Part shown: positions 30,995 through 43,308 of the stretch, piece after piece
Layout of the letters: each line of letters starts with the position of its first letter
How positions within the stretch are numbered: the first letter of the stretch is position 1
NCBI GenBank assembly: GCA_037039685.1
Contig: JAWNGF010000004.1
Span: 5,146,001 to 5,210,000, forward strand
Direction of reading: 5' to 3'
From: Ceratobasidium sp. AG-K
Taxonomy: Eukaryota; Basidiomycota; Agaricomycetes; Cantharellales; Ceratobasidiaceae
DNA length: 64,000 nucleotides
Notes under the pieces: generated by a model
What the model was told of the DNA's origin: nothing
Databases searched by the model: none
Seen by the model: the letters and a program-made list of their open reading frames with translations, nothing else
Position numbers and translations under genes: made by a program

Positions 30995-32764
30995 TCACGA
31001 ATACGCCGTGCTGTCTCTCAATCTCCACCTCCTCAACGGACCCCAGCCCCAAGACCCACCCGGGCCCTCGGCCTCGTCTTCTTCTCCCGTCAATTGCCTC
31101 CCCTCGCGACGCATTTCCCTCTCGGATCTTCGGGACCGGCGTACAGCGGCTTGTTGGTCGAGGTCTCGCTGAGTCCAGCCTAGTGGGGGATATGAAGTTT
31201 GCCCGCCCGTCTCGCCGGCGTCTGATTCCTCGCCGGAGCGCACGTCCTCAGTATCATTGCCCGCTTCATTAGCGGTTTCCTCCTCTATATCCCTGTCCCT
31301 ATCCTGCCCAATGAGCCCCCGCTCTCCCTCTCTCCGCTCCACTGCCCTCCCGGCACGCCTTCGTTCGGCCTCCATGACACCAAAACTTCCCAATCCCCAC
31401 CCAGGAGTGGCGTTCCGAAGCTCGACTTGTTCGATAGCTTGGACAGTTGTGGCGCGGCGATGAGCATGACGTAATCGTGTCCATGCGCGGCCTAGTGCAT
31501 TCGACGGGGCTGTGGAAGTGTGGGAAGAAGTGGTATGCGAGTGTGTTTCGGGATTGGACAACGTATTGTCAGGTTGGGTGGATCCGTCTGGGTGCGACGA
31601 GGCATTTTCGTGGTTGGATTGTGACCTGGCAGGGGCAGGAGGACGTGCCCCACGTCGGCGGAGGGCGCCAAGAATGCCTTGGTGTCCATCCGCACCGGAA
31701 GCAGCCGCCGCGCGAGCCTCTTTTCTTCGCCTCTTGGCACGTTTCCTCCGTCGCTGTCGGTCCCGCTCGAGCATGTCCTCCACTTCATTGATTCCTTCCC
31801 CGCTGCCGACCCACCACCACCACCCGAGGAAACTCTGCCAGAGAACGATGGCCCATGTCAGACTCAATAACCAATGGATGCGTCGGCTGAGGAAGATTTG
31901 GATAAAGTTTGATATGGTTGACAGGACTGCAAGAATGATGGCGCCGATTCCGAATGCTGCCGTACCGCCGTCTGTGCGCCAGGCTGGAGTGCGATGGATG
32001 ACGAAACCCCAAGCGAGGAGAGCCGCAGTAAAGAGAAGGGAGAGTGCCGAGTTGCATACATTGCGGACTGCATCGCCAAGATCTCGGACTTCGGGATCGC
32101 CGTTCATGGACGTAAAGACCATCCCGCTAGAAGCAATCGCAAGAGGGCCAAGCAAGAGGAAAATCAGGCGAGCTTCGATACCCGAGGGATAGAGGAGTGT
32201 AAGGAATTGGATGTGGGTGATCTAAAATCAGATAAGTTTCATATAGGCAAAAATAGGCCAAGACATACGTGTACGAGCCCCGATGTCGTGCTCTCCATGA
32301 CAAGCCACCACGCCTTGGGAGTGTTGGGCCACAAATCGCTTGGGACATCGACCGCCACATAGTCAAGCATGTAAGGCCAGAGCTTGCTGCGACCATGAAC
32401 ATGAACCAAAACGACTCCAAGCGTAGCGCTCAGCCAGATCAGCAGAGTTACCACCCCACAGAGTTGAAGGGCATAGTTTAGCCGAGCGAGGGGCCAATGG
32501 TACTGCGCCGTGAATAATAGATGGATAAAGAGCACTAAGACCAGAGTGAATACGATTCCAGTAATGAGGATTTGGATCGGTAGCGAAAACGCAAAGGAGG
32601 GCTGGTATTGTAGATATGGGTCGTGTTCAAAGGCCGGAAGTGATGAGTTGTTGTTGCTATCATTCCGGCATTTTAGAGAGGCCTGCCCCAAGAATGTGAG
32701 CTACGTACCTGCTATCTGCATATGCCCCCAGTGCTAGGGAGAATAGCACCCCTAGCGTTTGCAT
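30995..32764 (-). CDS. Polytopic membrane protein with signal peptide and long charged tail
   Basis: The ATG at 32764 gives MQTLGVLFSLALGAYADS, a likely signal peptide, spliced over a 52-bp GTACGT-ATAG intron to a lumenal stretch rich in Asn/Ser. Membrane segments follow (IQILITGIVFTLVLVLFIHLL, LCGVVTLLIWLSATLGVVLV). A second intron (GTATGT to TTTTAG, about 32220-32270) leads to further segments (LIFLLLGPLAIASSGMVF, IGAIILAVLSTISNFIQIFL, WAIVLWQSFLGWWWW), about seven in all. The cytosolic tail of about 230 residues is rich in Arg/Lys, then Ser/Thr/His, then acidic, and ends at 30995. I do not recognise a named family. It resembles conserved uncharacterised 7-TM proteins of Agaricomycetes. A receptor or transport role is only a guess. 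Confidence 0.75.
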
Positions 32765-34205
32765 TGCATTGGTGGTGGGTGAGGCTGAGGTGTCGCATCG
32801 GCTGAGATGTGTTGGCGCGGCTCATCTTCGATGATGTAATCAGTTGCCAAGCCTAAATATAGACACACACAGATACAAAGCATACCCATGACAGCAAGCA
32901 GGTTCTCGCAGACCCATGGCTGTATGCGTAACCACTCTTCATTAAATATATAAAACTTAGTAGAGAACTCACTGGAGCCTGTGTAGGCATACCTACGGGC
33001 ACGGCCCGAACATGTGCTTACCACAAGTCTATTAGTACATTGCGCGGCCCTTAGGAAGCTTCAAAACCTGCCGAATATACCATGGATAGTCTAAATTAAG
33101 CTGGTTGATAATCTGTTTTAGCTTCGGCCCAGGGATCCTTTGTCAAACGTAAGAGTTCAAACTCTCTGAATGCCCATATAGCCGCAAAATCTGGGCCTTG
33201 GTCATAATCCGCACGTCACCCGCCTTCAATCGCGATTCAGCCCAGATGCGTAAGCCGTGATTCCAAATGTTTATCCTCAGGTGCATAGAATAATCCAATT
33301 ACAAACAAGGGAGTCCACTGTCTAGTCAAAATCACAAGCGCCACAAGCCATGTGGTGCTAGCCCAGCCCTGCGAATCACATGAATGGGACGAGCTGCATA
33401 CCACAACCTGCCCTCTACCTGATTCATGTCGGACTGAACTCCGTGCTTCGTCTCGACCTCAGCATGGCACTCAAGTAGTACCGACTGGACTCCAGCCTGA
33501 TGGTAGTGGAGCTTCAGCTCAGGTTCAACGGCACCCGTGCTTGGAGACCATAAAACGAGGCTAACGGCAGGCGGCTAGCCACCTCTCAAGGGCAGACTCC
33601 TAAGCGGATAACTCATGCACTGGAAAGATGACTTTAAAACACTTGCCCGCCCACTCCTAGGTCTAGTCTGAAGGCTCCTGGACAACAGTCTGTAGCTCCT
33701 GGGCTCTGGGCAAGTTTTACATGGGCTCGTCTTCCCGGAGCACACTCACAAAGACCATCTTACTACTTGTGTAGGGAATGAAAAGCCGCGGGGTAATGTT
33801 GTGACGTCTTGCCAACTCTATTGAAGTTCCGAACCGGGATGAGGTCCTATGGGTTTTCAGAGTGACCCTTTTACTGGGAGGATAATGGATATATTGTAAG
33901 TGTTTGATTGAAGATGAATGGTGCCTTTTTACGATTAAGTACCTTGCACCTCTTGAGGCACTCACGTTCGTGAATAACATATCTCACCCAGGTAATGATA
34001 TTTTGGCCCCTCCCCGAATTTTTCACTTCACCCGCACCGAGGTCTACCTCGGCCACAGGAACAATGGTGTCCACGTCATTCGGATGCACACGCCTAGCTT
34101 CAATTCAAACAATCGGCGATGTAAATTGATTGGTGGGTGGAACACATGGCAAATAAACGCATGTCAACAGGGATAACAGGGACCACACGGGACTCAATAT
34201 ACACA
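32765..34205. other. Intergenic, weak coding hints only
   Basis: Minus-strand frames at 33717-33980 and 33871-34089 look somewhat protein-like (VDTIVPVAEVDLGAGEV, ITPRLFIPYTSSKMVFV) but I could not join them or name a family. A short inverted repeat ACTTGCCC...GGGCAAGT (about 33639-33715) could be a foldback remnant. Confidence 0.35.
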
Positions 34206-36664
34206 TCACCCCGATTTAGACCAGACCATCTTGCCGCGAACCCAGGTGCTGATGACCTCACCCTCGGGTGTCATCACGACGAGGTCAGCATCTGCCCCCG
34301 CGCGCAAGGTACTAGAAAGACATATATTGGTGAGTGCGTACCCTCAGTCGGTGGGCGCTACTCACCCTTTACGAGCTTCAATGCCGAGGCACTTGGCGGG
34401 GTTATAGGTCGCACATTTAATAGCGTGCCCGAGGGTAGAGGAGGTAAACGCCATGAAGTTACGGATGCACTTGGGCATGGTTACGACACTACGGAAAGAC
34501 CATTCAGTCGCAGTTCAGTTGCTTTCGGTTGATCGATTACCTTCCGGCGAGTGTATCGGTGCCTTCGATGAACAACTTGTCACCCTCCTTGACCAGGCGC
34601 TTGCCATCTCGCCATTCGTGCACGCCATCTGGTAGGTGAGGATCAAGCATCGACATGGCTGCACCGAGTCTGGTTAGTGTGAATTTGGAGGAGAAAACAG
34701 GAAGAGAAGTACCGTCTGTGACTAAGATACAGCCCTCAGGATGTGCGGTATATGCGAGCTGTCGATGTGAGGTAAGTGTTATAGAGCCCAATCCAAATTG
34801 ACTTTCAAAGATTCTTACCTTCACGCTGTTAGGGTGGGAGTGAATGCCGTCAACAATCATCCCGTAAAATGGACGTTCCAGTGGCTCAATGGAGGTTGGT
34901 GCTAATTATTTGCGTGAGCTTCCTGATAGCTTCCTTCCACTTTAAAGTCGTACCTTCAAGTGTAACTGGAGAGGATGGTCCGACCACTGGAGACCGACCC
35001 AGAGGCGTTTGGGGAGGGGTCAACAGCTCCTCAAGTGCCTCAGCGGCGCTTGCCTTGGGCTCACTTTTCGGAGTTGAAGAAATATTCACGAGACTGATTT
35101 TCTTGAATAACGATTTCCCGCCTATCTCGGATGATGGCCCGGTCGGTGACTTGCCTGCTGCGTGAGCCGGCTATCGAGAGTGACCAGTTAGTGACATTGG
35201 ATCCCAGATGACATTGAGATTAGCTACCCTGGATACCCCGATCGCGTCTCCCTTCCCTGCCTTGCTTGACCCTAGCAAGCCTATGATGGACGGGTCACGA
35301 TGATGCAACTGTGGCATTGCATTGAACAAGTGAGTAATGAGGCGCGCGCCATGCGCGATAGCAGCGGTCGCAATAGGCGTAGGGGCGATGCTGCGAGTGA
35401 TTTGAGTAAGTGGTGTTGAGCAAGTTGGGTAGAGATGGGGGGAGAACGAATCGAAGGCAAGGATCCTTGCCCCCCCTCAGAGGCTAGCAAAGGTGAGACG
35501 CCCATCAATGGGACTCACGCATACGTGAAAATTTTCAAGAATGGGCCAAGATCGGGGGAATAAAGTTAGGTGTATCGAAGATGCAGCGCGTGGCTGGGGT
35601 GCGGTGGTATGCACGGGGGTCGGAGACAATCCCGGCCGGCGGCGAGTAGCATGGGTGCGTGTTCAGATTTACTAACCTATGTCCAACCGAAAATACCACA
35701 CCACGCTCAGCGAGTGGCGCTACTGTTCCTAGGATACCCTCGAGCTCCGGCGCAGCAGTGATCACGCGAACACCACCGACGTGTTTCTGTAACGCGAAGG
35801 CAGCAGGCAGTGGTCAGGTTGCAGCAAGGGCACCCCAAGCATGGGGAACTCACGTCCAGCGCCGCCGAACCGTACACGCTTTCTAGGGTCGAGATGCCGT
35901 CTGGCGCGGAAAGCAAGAGGGATTGGGTATGTGCTCCACGTTTAGCTGGTTGGAGGAAAGGACCTGAAAGGGGCGCTATTCAGTTATTCCTGTGCAAACG
36001 AAAGCCGATGACCGGGCATGGGCGCTCTCCTCGTCACAGAAGGACAACACCGAAATCATGGGGCAAACACTGACAGAGAGCGCACCTTCCGCATGCCAAC
36101 CTAGGAGATTCGCACCGCGAGGCGTGTCCCGCGGGACCAGCAGCGACAGTAGTTTCGGGTAAATGCCCCTTTGCTGTGTAACAATGGTGGGAAGCAATCT
36201 GTGTGCGGGAGATCTTTGAGCACCACTTGTAGATCTGCGTCGATCAATGAACCCACCCAGTTACCCCAGTCTCGACAATGTGGTCTGCCACACGGATTAA
36301 CGAATCGACATAATCCTGGTCGGCTTGAATTTCCTTGGAAGGATCGGGCGGAATTCCTTTGTTGTCGTTATAGATGCTAAAATCGAATCCAAAAGCGCCA
36401 TTGATCTGGATATCTAGGAGACCGGGAGCGAGGGTAGCGCCACCCAAGTCAATGACCCGAGCTGGACGGGCTCGCGACGTAAAGAAGGTATGCTGGGTGG
36501 ATTAAATTGTTATTTTCAAGCATTTTAGTTGCTGGAATCATTCATACCTGTGCGTCCAAGATAAGTCCAAGCTCGGAATCGATCCACAGATCGCGAGAGA
36601 CAAGGGAACCATCTTCGAGTACCAGTTGGCAGTTTGTAAAACAGATTAGGCTGTTAGGTCTCAT
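34206..36664 (-). CDS. nagA: N-acetylglucosamine-6-phosphate deacetylase
   Basis: Removes acetate from GlcNAc-6-phosphate to give glucosamine-6-phosphate in chitin or amino-sugar catabolism. The ATG at 36664 (exon 36664-36548) is followed by small exons separated by short introns. Amidohydrolase hallmarks in order are [43 protein letters not shown] (metal-binding His-Ala-Glu-Gly), [36 protein letters not shown] with [31 protein letters not shown], and a final [13 protein letters not shown]. The stop is at 34206-34208. All blocks are in the right order without obvious lesions, suggesting a functional gene of about 430-450 residues. Exact intron borders were only partly checked. The kinase that makes its substrate lies at 58322-59787. 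The symbol follows the bacterial name. Confidence 0.88.
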
Positions 36665-37799
36665 CGTTCCTTCCTAAAGCGTAGGTCCTCTGTATCGATG
36701 ATCGGACTATATCCGGACAGATATCGAAAAATGGAATAAGCGCCTTGACTCCGGTTATATGGGGGTGAAGCTGGGTTCGCACAGTCAATGTAACAGCCAG
36801 CACTCAAGCGGGTGGTTTATAGGTAGCTGAAATTATCCCATGCCAGCAATTCATGTAGTTTTCTGTCGAAGACTCCTTACCGACGTAGGCGAACAGTCGG
36901 CAAATCTCAGTCGAAGTCTGCAGCGTGGGCCGACCGGCAACTTGACATATATCACGTGATATATTTTAGTAACCGATGACCATGACTTCCACGTCTCTTC
37001 GTTTCGCCACACAAAGGTTAGCGCTTGCTTGAACTCCTTCATTCTCATCTAACCCATTTCATTATATTCACAGCTTTAGTATCCCTTGTGTTACCGGCTG
37101 TGTTTCTCTAGAAAGTGCGAGCGGAGGCCACTGCCAGAGTAATCCCCTTTTGTTACCCGGATAACAAACAAGAACTAGAAATCGACCCATAAAGTGCTGG
37201 CCCCTTTGCAATCCAAATGTGAGTGTTGTTAGTGGTCATATGCCATCCCGAATAGACATAGGCCATTTGCTTGTACACTGTACAAAGCTAAGTCTGGCCA
37301 CGGCCGGCTAGCATCCCAGTCCCATATTCCATCGCCGATACCAAAATAAGCAGCAGCCTGTAACAACGCCTCCTATCCACCTAGCTCATCCTTCGTTCCT
37401 TCAATGGTGCTGTCTGACTGGAAGCTCGTCACCAAACAATTATGTATGCGAAAGCCATGACCACATTGGGTCCGACATTCAGTAAAGGCTCCCACGGAAA
37501 ATTTGACTCTATTCTTGAACGGGACTGGCCCATAGGCGTGAAAATCCTTGAGCGGAAATGGTTATTTTTCGTCTCACGTTGCAGCATCCTACGAAATACT
37601 CTATCGACACTTCAATAGCAGTATCGATGCACACCTTCGTGACGTTGAGATGCGGCCATGTCCTTATGCGACAACTCTACTAACTTTCTCTCCATTGCCA
37701 CCCGAACTGGTGCTGCTTCGCAGATGGATTAGAGTTGAGCGATGGGTCCGAGGAGCTGTGTAGATTAGTTGCCTCGTTTGCCAGCACCTCATGTATCAG

Positions 37800-39470
37800 C
37801 GGACCGAACTTTGATCCCACTACTAGTCAAGTCAATGACCCCGGCGGTGTTTAACTACTGTCCTTCGCCCGGAGCTTGTAGGTCTGGTGAACACCTAATG
37901 TGGTGCCACGTTAGCCAGCGCTACGGTGCCATCTCACTGCCCGCTCCGCAACTGGCGCCGCGCAGGTTGCGCGCAGATGACGAACGAAAAGTTTATTCCT
38001 TTCTATGTCTACTAGTTAGCCCCTATTGGTTGAGGCTACCTCGGCGCTCAGAAGGACCGATCTCGACTCTACGACGTGGATTGAAATATTCCGCGACCGT
38101 CCTCTTCTTAATGTAATCAAGAAGGCCAGAGGTTATTGAATCAAAAGCTCTTTAAGTTTGATCTAACATTCAAACGATTCAATTACTCTGAGTTTCTAAT
38201 GTCTATTTACCCACTGTAATATGACTATATGCAGCATGAAACTTCGATATAACCGACTCTTACTAACGCAAGCTATACCACCGGGTAGGTACCCACTTGC
38301 CGTATTCGAAGTAACAAATAATCAAACCACTGCAATGTCCGGTTGCTGCCATAACTTCACCCAAGCCATCGTGCAACGTCAGGGTTCCTTCACAAAGGAG
38401 CGAATGATTGGCGCTAAAGGCTCACGAGCTCAATACGAAATTCGAGATAGGAGGGGCATGCATGTATGCAACGCACCATGCATATCACGCCCCCTGCGTG
38501 TCGGCAGGCTAGCTGCGGCACAACGAACTCGGAAACTGTTAGTTGTTGTGGAGTCGGATAGTCTAGAGACCGCCTCTCAGTGAGCCATACGTAGTAAGCT
38601 TGACCCAGCGAAACAGAACCGTTTGGGAGGTGTGAGGAGAGACAGCTGGCAACAATGGGTATGCTTCTCTGATCGAATGTCAATGAAATGCGTACCTCGA
38701 TGTTAGAGACGCATAGCACGAGCCTTTCTGTGGGCATCAAGTTACAGAAGCCTATGGGCTGTTGGACGCTCACAAGGGTCGGCAAGTAGTTATGGGTTTC
38801 ACGACGCGCGTACTAGCGTGTATGAAGTAGTCTTGTGGAGCATACACCCGGTCCCAGCGAGTATAATAAGCTCAGAGTTACTGGCCCTGCTCCCCAGCAG
38901 TTGCGCAATACTCAATCTCTATAATAATATGGTATGTCTTGTATGCCCATATCATGGCAGAGTTACCGAGCATCCGTCGGGCAGATGAAGCGCACAGTCT
39001 CGCACAGGACCGGAGTCCACCAAGCTGATGAACAACCGGCCGTTGTACCGTGAGTTTGTTACCCTCTGATATACTGAATGCTATTACTTACTGCTGACTA
39101 CATGAAGCCAACATGCCGGTAGGCCAAACCCCCTGATGGCTTCCCTCGCTCGGGAGAACCAGATTGCGGCCAACCAGGAAGTCGCCCAGCCCGTCGGCAA
39201 TGAAGATCCAACCGCGGGCACCATCGAAGCCCAGGGCACTAATGGGCCGAACGATCCGCAGGTAAACAACGGAGCGACTCTCCAAGAGCCTACTGGAGAG
39301 AACTAGGTGACTCCAGTTGGCGGTTGACTGAGCCGAGGTTGTGGTAAGTAACTACAGGCACAACTAATATACGATAACTGAAGTTCCATCCTTCAACTAG
39401 GCTACGAGAGCTTGAAGAACGAAAATACAAAAGCCTAAAAACACCAAAAAAACGTCTTGTCGACAAGACC
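37800..39470 (+). repeat. Diverged segmental repeat, copy 1
   Basis: Blocks shared in the same order with 40800-42480 include a GGCGCTACGG-like block near 37918 (40921 in copy 2) and ATGAAATGCG...GAGACGCATA.CACG near 38680-38725 (41695-41733). A small NQ-rich open frame and an A-rich 3' block of CCTAAAAACACC near 39430 also recur. Confidence 0.5.
39136..39306 (+). CDS. Short Asn/Gln-rich open frame in repeat copy 1
   Basis: 57 codons from the ATG at 39136 to the TAG at 39304-39306, preceded in frame by codons for Asn-Pro-Leu. The composition is Asn/Gln/Ala/Pro rich (ENQIAANQEVAQPVGNE). The corresponding spot in copy 2 (42195-42329) has a frame of the same composition starting after Asn-Pro. 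It may be the last exon of a small duplicated gene or a decayed remnant. No family recognised. Confidence 0.3.
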   Translation: MASLARENQIAANQEVAQPVGNEDPTAGTIEAQGTNGPNDPQVNNGATLQEPTGEN

Positions 39471-40799
39471 GGGCTGAGCGTTGCAGCGCCAACGAGTCGG
39501 GGTGGTTATGTAGTTAGTCTGATTCCTTTGCGCTGCAGAAGGAGGTCCGCATAAAATACTTTTACTTTTACTGGCGCATGCTACCTAAGAGTACCGCCAA
39601 CGCCGTGGAAGTTCAGTATCAGATAGGCCTACGTATTAATTCGTAGCGAAGAGTAAGCCCGATCGTGATCAAGAATTTGAGACCGATGTCGGTCGATCTA
39701 TACAACTAAGCTCTGCCTCACATTAGGTTTATTGCTCAGTGTTGCTTCAATTTACTATAATCGGGACATGGAAACCCTATAGCGAGGGAGCTCGTATGTT
39801 ACCGCGCATCGTTTGAATTGGGTGTTGAGCGGCGTGAAGGTTCGGATCTCCGCGATACCACGACGTATGTGAGATTCAGCAGGTCGAAATAATCTACCCC
39901 TATGTCAAAGTAACGGAGGTAAATTGAGGATACAGTGGGATGCTTTGTACGACACGTACTTTAGGGCTCGTGGAAAAAATTTAGCTACCGTTAGTTACAT
40001 CGTATATCACCGTTTAGTTGCTGCTCGATTACCCAGGCTATGACCCCACACTATCCCTAACTTTCTCCGGTGCATTGACTCCGTCTAACCTCAATTACAG
40101 CTTTCCTTCGTGCAGTATCAGAGAAATCTCTTACCTTTTGGGTGGTCGAGTACTAACGTAACAGCCGAACAACTGACGTACAGAAATTGATCCAAGTCCC
40201 TTATCATTCTCAACCGAATGTCGGTAGTACTCGCTTATCTTCTTAGGTATGCTACCACGCAAACAAGCATGATTTTTCACAAACTTTGCACGGTAATGCG
40301 CCTAAGAGCACCAGTTACGAGCTAAAGCTTCCTAGACTGATATGCGTACCCCAAGCGTCAGGTCCCATTCAGCTCTCGTCCGTTCTGTTCACCCGTTTTC
40401 CACTCAGGAATACGTTGCAACTCGGCTGGGCCTGTGCACGTTTGGCTTCAGACCATGGGAGTAAGAATAGCACATTATGATCCTCATCATAGAGGACTCG
40501 CCATCGCAAACCATATCTGAGCAAGAGCCAATCTTGCTTGAATTTTCGCGAATTTCATCCGAAATTTCTTGAGCAACTTAGTTGGAGTTCTCGAGGCCAC
40601 GAGGGTGGGAGAGCCAGCAGAGAGGAGATCGGTAACCGGACCCTCGTAGTGTACCAACCGTCACCTCGCTAAACGTATACCCCTTCGCCAGTTCGAAGTG
40701 CAATCCCGATCAAGTCAGCTACTCTGAAAAAGCAATTACACCGGTCTCCTGAGAAGATGCACGAGCGAATGTTTCCTCTTTTCCAGCCGCATGACGCCC

Positions 40800-42480
40800 C
40801 ATGTATCATACCTAAACCTTGAGCCCCAAATCAACATCTGACGATGGCTGTACTTGACCATGCATCGCTCTCCCGGAGCTTCGCGGTCGCGTGAGTGGTA
40901 CATTTGACGCCACGTTCAGTGGCGCTACGGCGCTACCTCACCGTATCCCTTGGGCTGCGTGGTAGAGCTTTACTGCAGTAGCAGGCAGATCATCTCCGTG
41001 CATAATTTGTCCTTCAATATGTCCGTAGCGCCGATGGAGGCTGGCCACGCCCGCCGGGCAAACGTACCACCGTCTTGTCAACTTTGATGGAAGCGCATGC
41101 AGAGTAGTTTGTTACCACGTAGGTCATCACGAGCATAGCAAAGCATAACATGCGCCCGAAATGTCAACACCATAAGGTTTTAACCCCCCGCTCTTCGTGA
41201 TTTTCCAACTCACTTTGGTGTGTTGCGACTATATGCGTTTGCAAACCTGGATTGGCAATCTTAATCAGTGCATTTGGACCATGCTACCGGTACCGAGGGC
41301 TGTCCGGGCAAAGTCCAGCGATCCCAAGCTGCACTTCATTGTTGCAGGGAAGGATGGTACTGATTCTATTGCCTGCCATTGCCTGCCCACAAAGGGATGG
41401 TTGGCGCTTAAATTTAGCATTGTTACCAAAAGTAGGACTTGAAATTGAAATGATAGGATACGTTGTCGCCTGCCAACGGTGCGACATGTAGATCGTACCC
41501 CACGTCGGCTTAGTATCATCCCGGCGATCCTACTCAGTACATTTTGCCGTTTTCAAGGTCATTGGGATTTTAGGCACCGGCTGTGGTCGAGCGTGTTAGG
41601 CTAGCATTGCCCAACCAAGTCCCATTTACCGGTTTGTCAAAACAGGATGTTGGGGATCTTGATGTAAAAGAGGAACACGCCTCAGATCGGAACTCCATGA
41701 AATGCAGAATCGGATGATGGAGACGCATAACACGCAAGTGTCTACCTGACGAGGTGGCGATTCACGAGTTGCTTGACGCTCATGAAATACAACCAGCAGG
41801 TCATAGGATGCGTTTCAAACCGTCTGCGAGCGTCTGTGCGATAAGCATGCACAGAACGCATGCGTATCTATCGCGCATATAAGCACAAGATCGTTGAGGT
41901 TGAACCTCAGCACTTCAGCAAAGTCGATTCATTAGGAACTTTCAGTAGGTGCCTCCCCTTTCCGCGATCTCTTTCAGCTAATAGGAGTCGACTGGCAGAA
42001 CGTGTCATACCAGTCATTACTTCAAGACATGAACACCAATCGTGGACGTCAGCTGCCAACTTACCAAGTTCCCTCCCTGTACAATAATCTGTAGGTCGAC
42101 TCTTCGGCTATCATGGCATTGATGATTATTGACTTAACGTGCAAGGCCAATTAGGAATCCGGATCCACTCCAAAATAGCCTGTTTGGTAATCCAATGCTC
42201 GCGAATCAACCTAACGCCAACCAGGCAATGAACGGTCAAGTGGCGAACAACGAACCAGTACCCGGAAACCCTCCCAACTTGCAGGGTGAAAACGGGGTAG
42301 CTGCCGCTGCTCTGCAAGGTGGAGATTAGGTTCTGAATCCAGGAGGAAGTTGGTCAATGGCGCGAGGATAGTTAGTGGACGGACGGTTAGTTTCTGGGCT
42401 CGGAGAGCAGGGGCATAAAAACCAAAAAGACCTAAAAACACGAGAAAAACTCGCAAAAAGATATTTGGTGCAGGTACGAC
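40800..42480 (+). repeat. Diverged segmental repeat, copy 2
   Basis: Collinear with 37800-39470 by the blocks listed there, with frequent substitutions and indels. It ends in an A-rich block with CCTAAAAACACGAGAAAAAC near 42430. Confidence 0.5.
42195..42329 (+). CDS. Short Asn/Gln-rich open frame in repeat copy 2
   Basis: 45 codons (LANQPNANQAMNGQVANNEP), in the same place within the repeat as 39136-39306. The shared composition despite strong nucleotide divergence hints at coding history, but evidence is thin. Confidence 0.3.
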   Translation: MLANQPNANQAMNGQVANNEPVPGNPPNLQGENGVAAAALQGGD

Positions 42481-43308
42481 GCTTGACTGGGGATTTGTTC
42501 CTGTAATTCCTCGTAACTGCCGAGAATATCTTTATTCATACTCAAATCCACCATAACTATCGTCTAACATTAGACAAGTGAGTCACCCTGGAGAGCTGGT
42601 ATAAAGTGGCCACCACACGGGCCTGCTGCACCAGCAGTGTAGGAAGTAGCCAGTAGCAGCTGTCAATAATCTACGTCATGGTATGAGCCCAGGACAGGTC
42701 ACGTGAAATTGAGTTGAACTTGTTTGGGTGGCCAAAGGCGCGTATCATCAGTTATAGCAAGCCTGGCTGTTCATCGACATCACCTTACTGTAGGTAAGTG
42801 ATATCTAGATATTTTGTACAGCACGAAGGAGGTTGGCTCCAGCTTGTTATATTTATACCAGTTTTGCATGCTCCAAAGTCAAACATGGCAAAACGGAGGA
42901 GCATCAAGACTGTTCCTGGGCGTTGGTTAAATTACAGGGGATCCACACTAGTCCCTCAGCTTGTGATCCTTGGGTGCTGCTATGGGAATTTAGGCAACGC
43001 CGCCGCTCCTAGAGTTTGAGAGGCGCGCTTTGCTGAGATCGTTCGAATTGCCACATTCGTAGACGAGTCTGGGAGCAACCCGTTTTGTTAGTGGAAACGT
43101 CCAAGATTTGTGGTGTTCCTGGTTCTGTCACAAGAAGATCTAATACATCGCCGACCGAAAAGCCAACTTGCCACGCTAGAATGTTTTTGTTTATTGGTAT
43201 GTACAGATACACACGTGGTATTTGCAATACGAGTGCTTGTTTTCTTCGACGACTGGGACTTATCTATTGATCTTATATATTGATTTTATCTACATTACCA
43301 TATTCAAC

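Larger units (their letters stand above)
36665..43308. other. Long gene-poor region with diverged repeats
   Basis: About 6.6 kb in which no conventional gene could be supported. It holds two diverged copies of a longer repeat (features at 37800 and 40800). The remaining open frames are short, lack motifs and do not splice convincingly. Confidence 0.5.

Noticed and set aside
31512..32192. Long plus-strand frames across the membrane protein gene
   Set aside because: They are antisense shadows of the Arg/Lys-rich tail and membrane segments of the minus-strand gene.
33717..34089. A small minus-strand gene downstream of the deacetylase
   Set aside because: Two protein-like stretches exist but no consistent exon join or family was found, so it is only mentioned under the intergenic entry.
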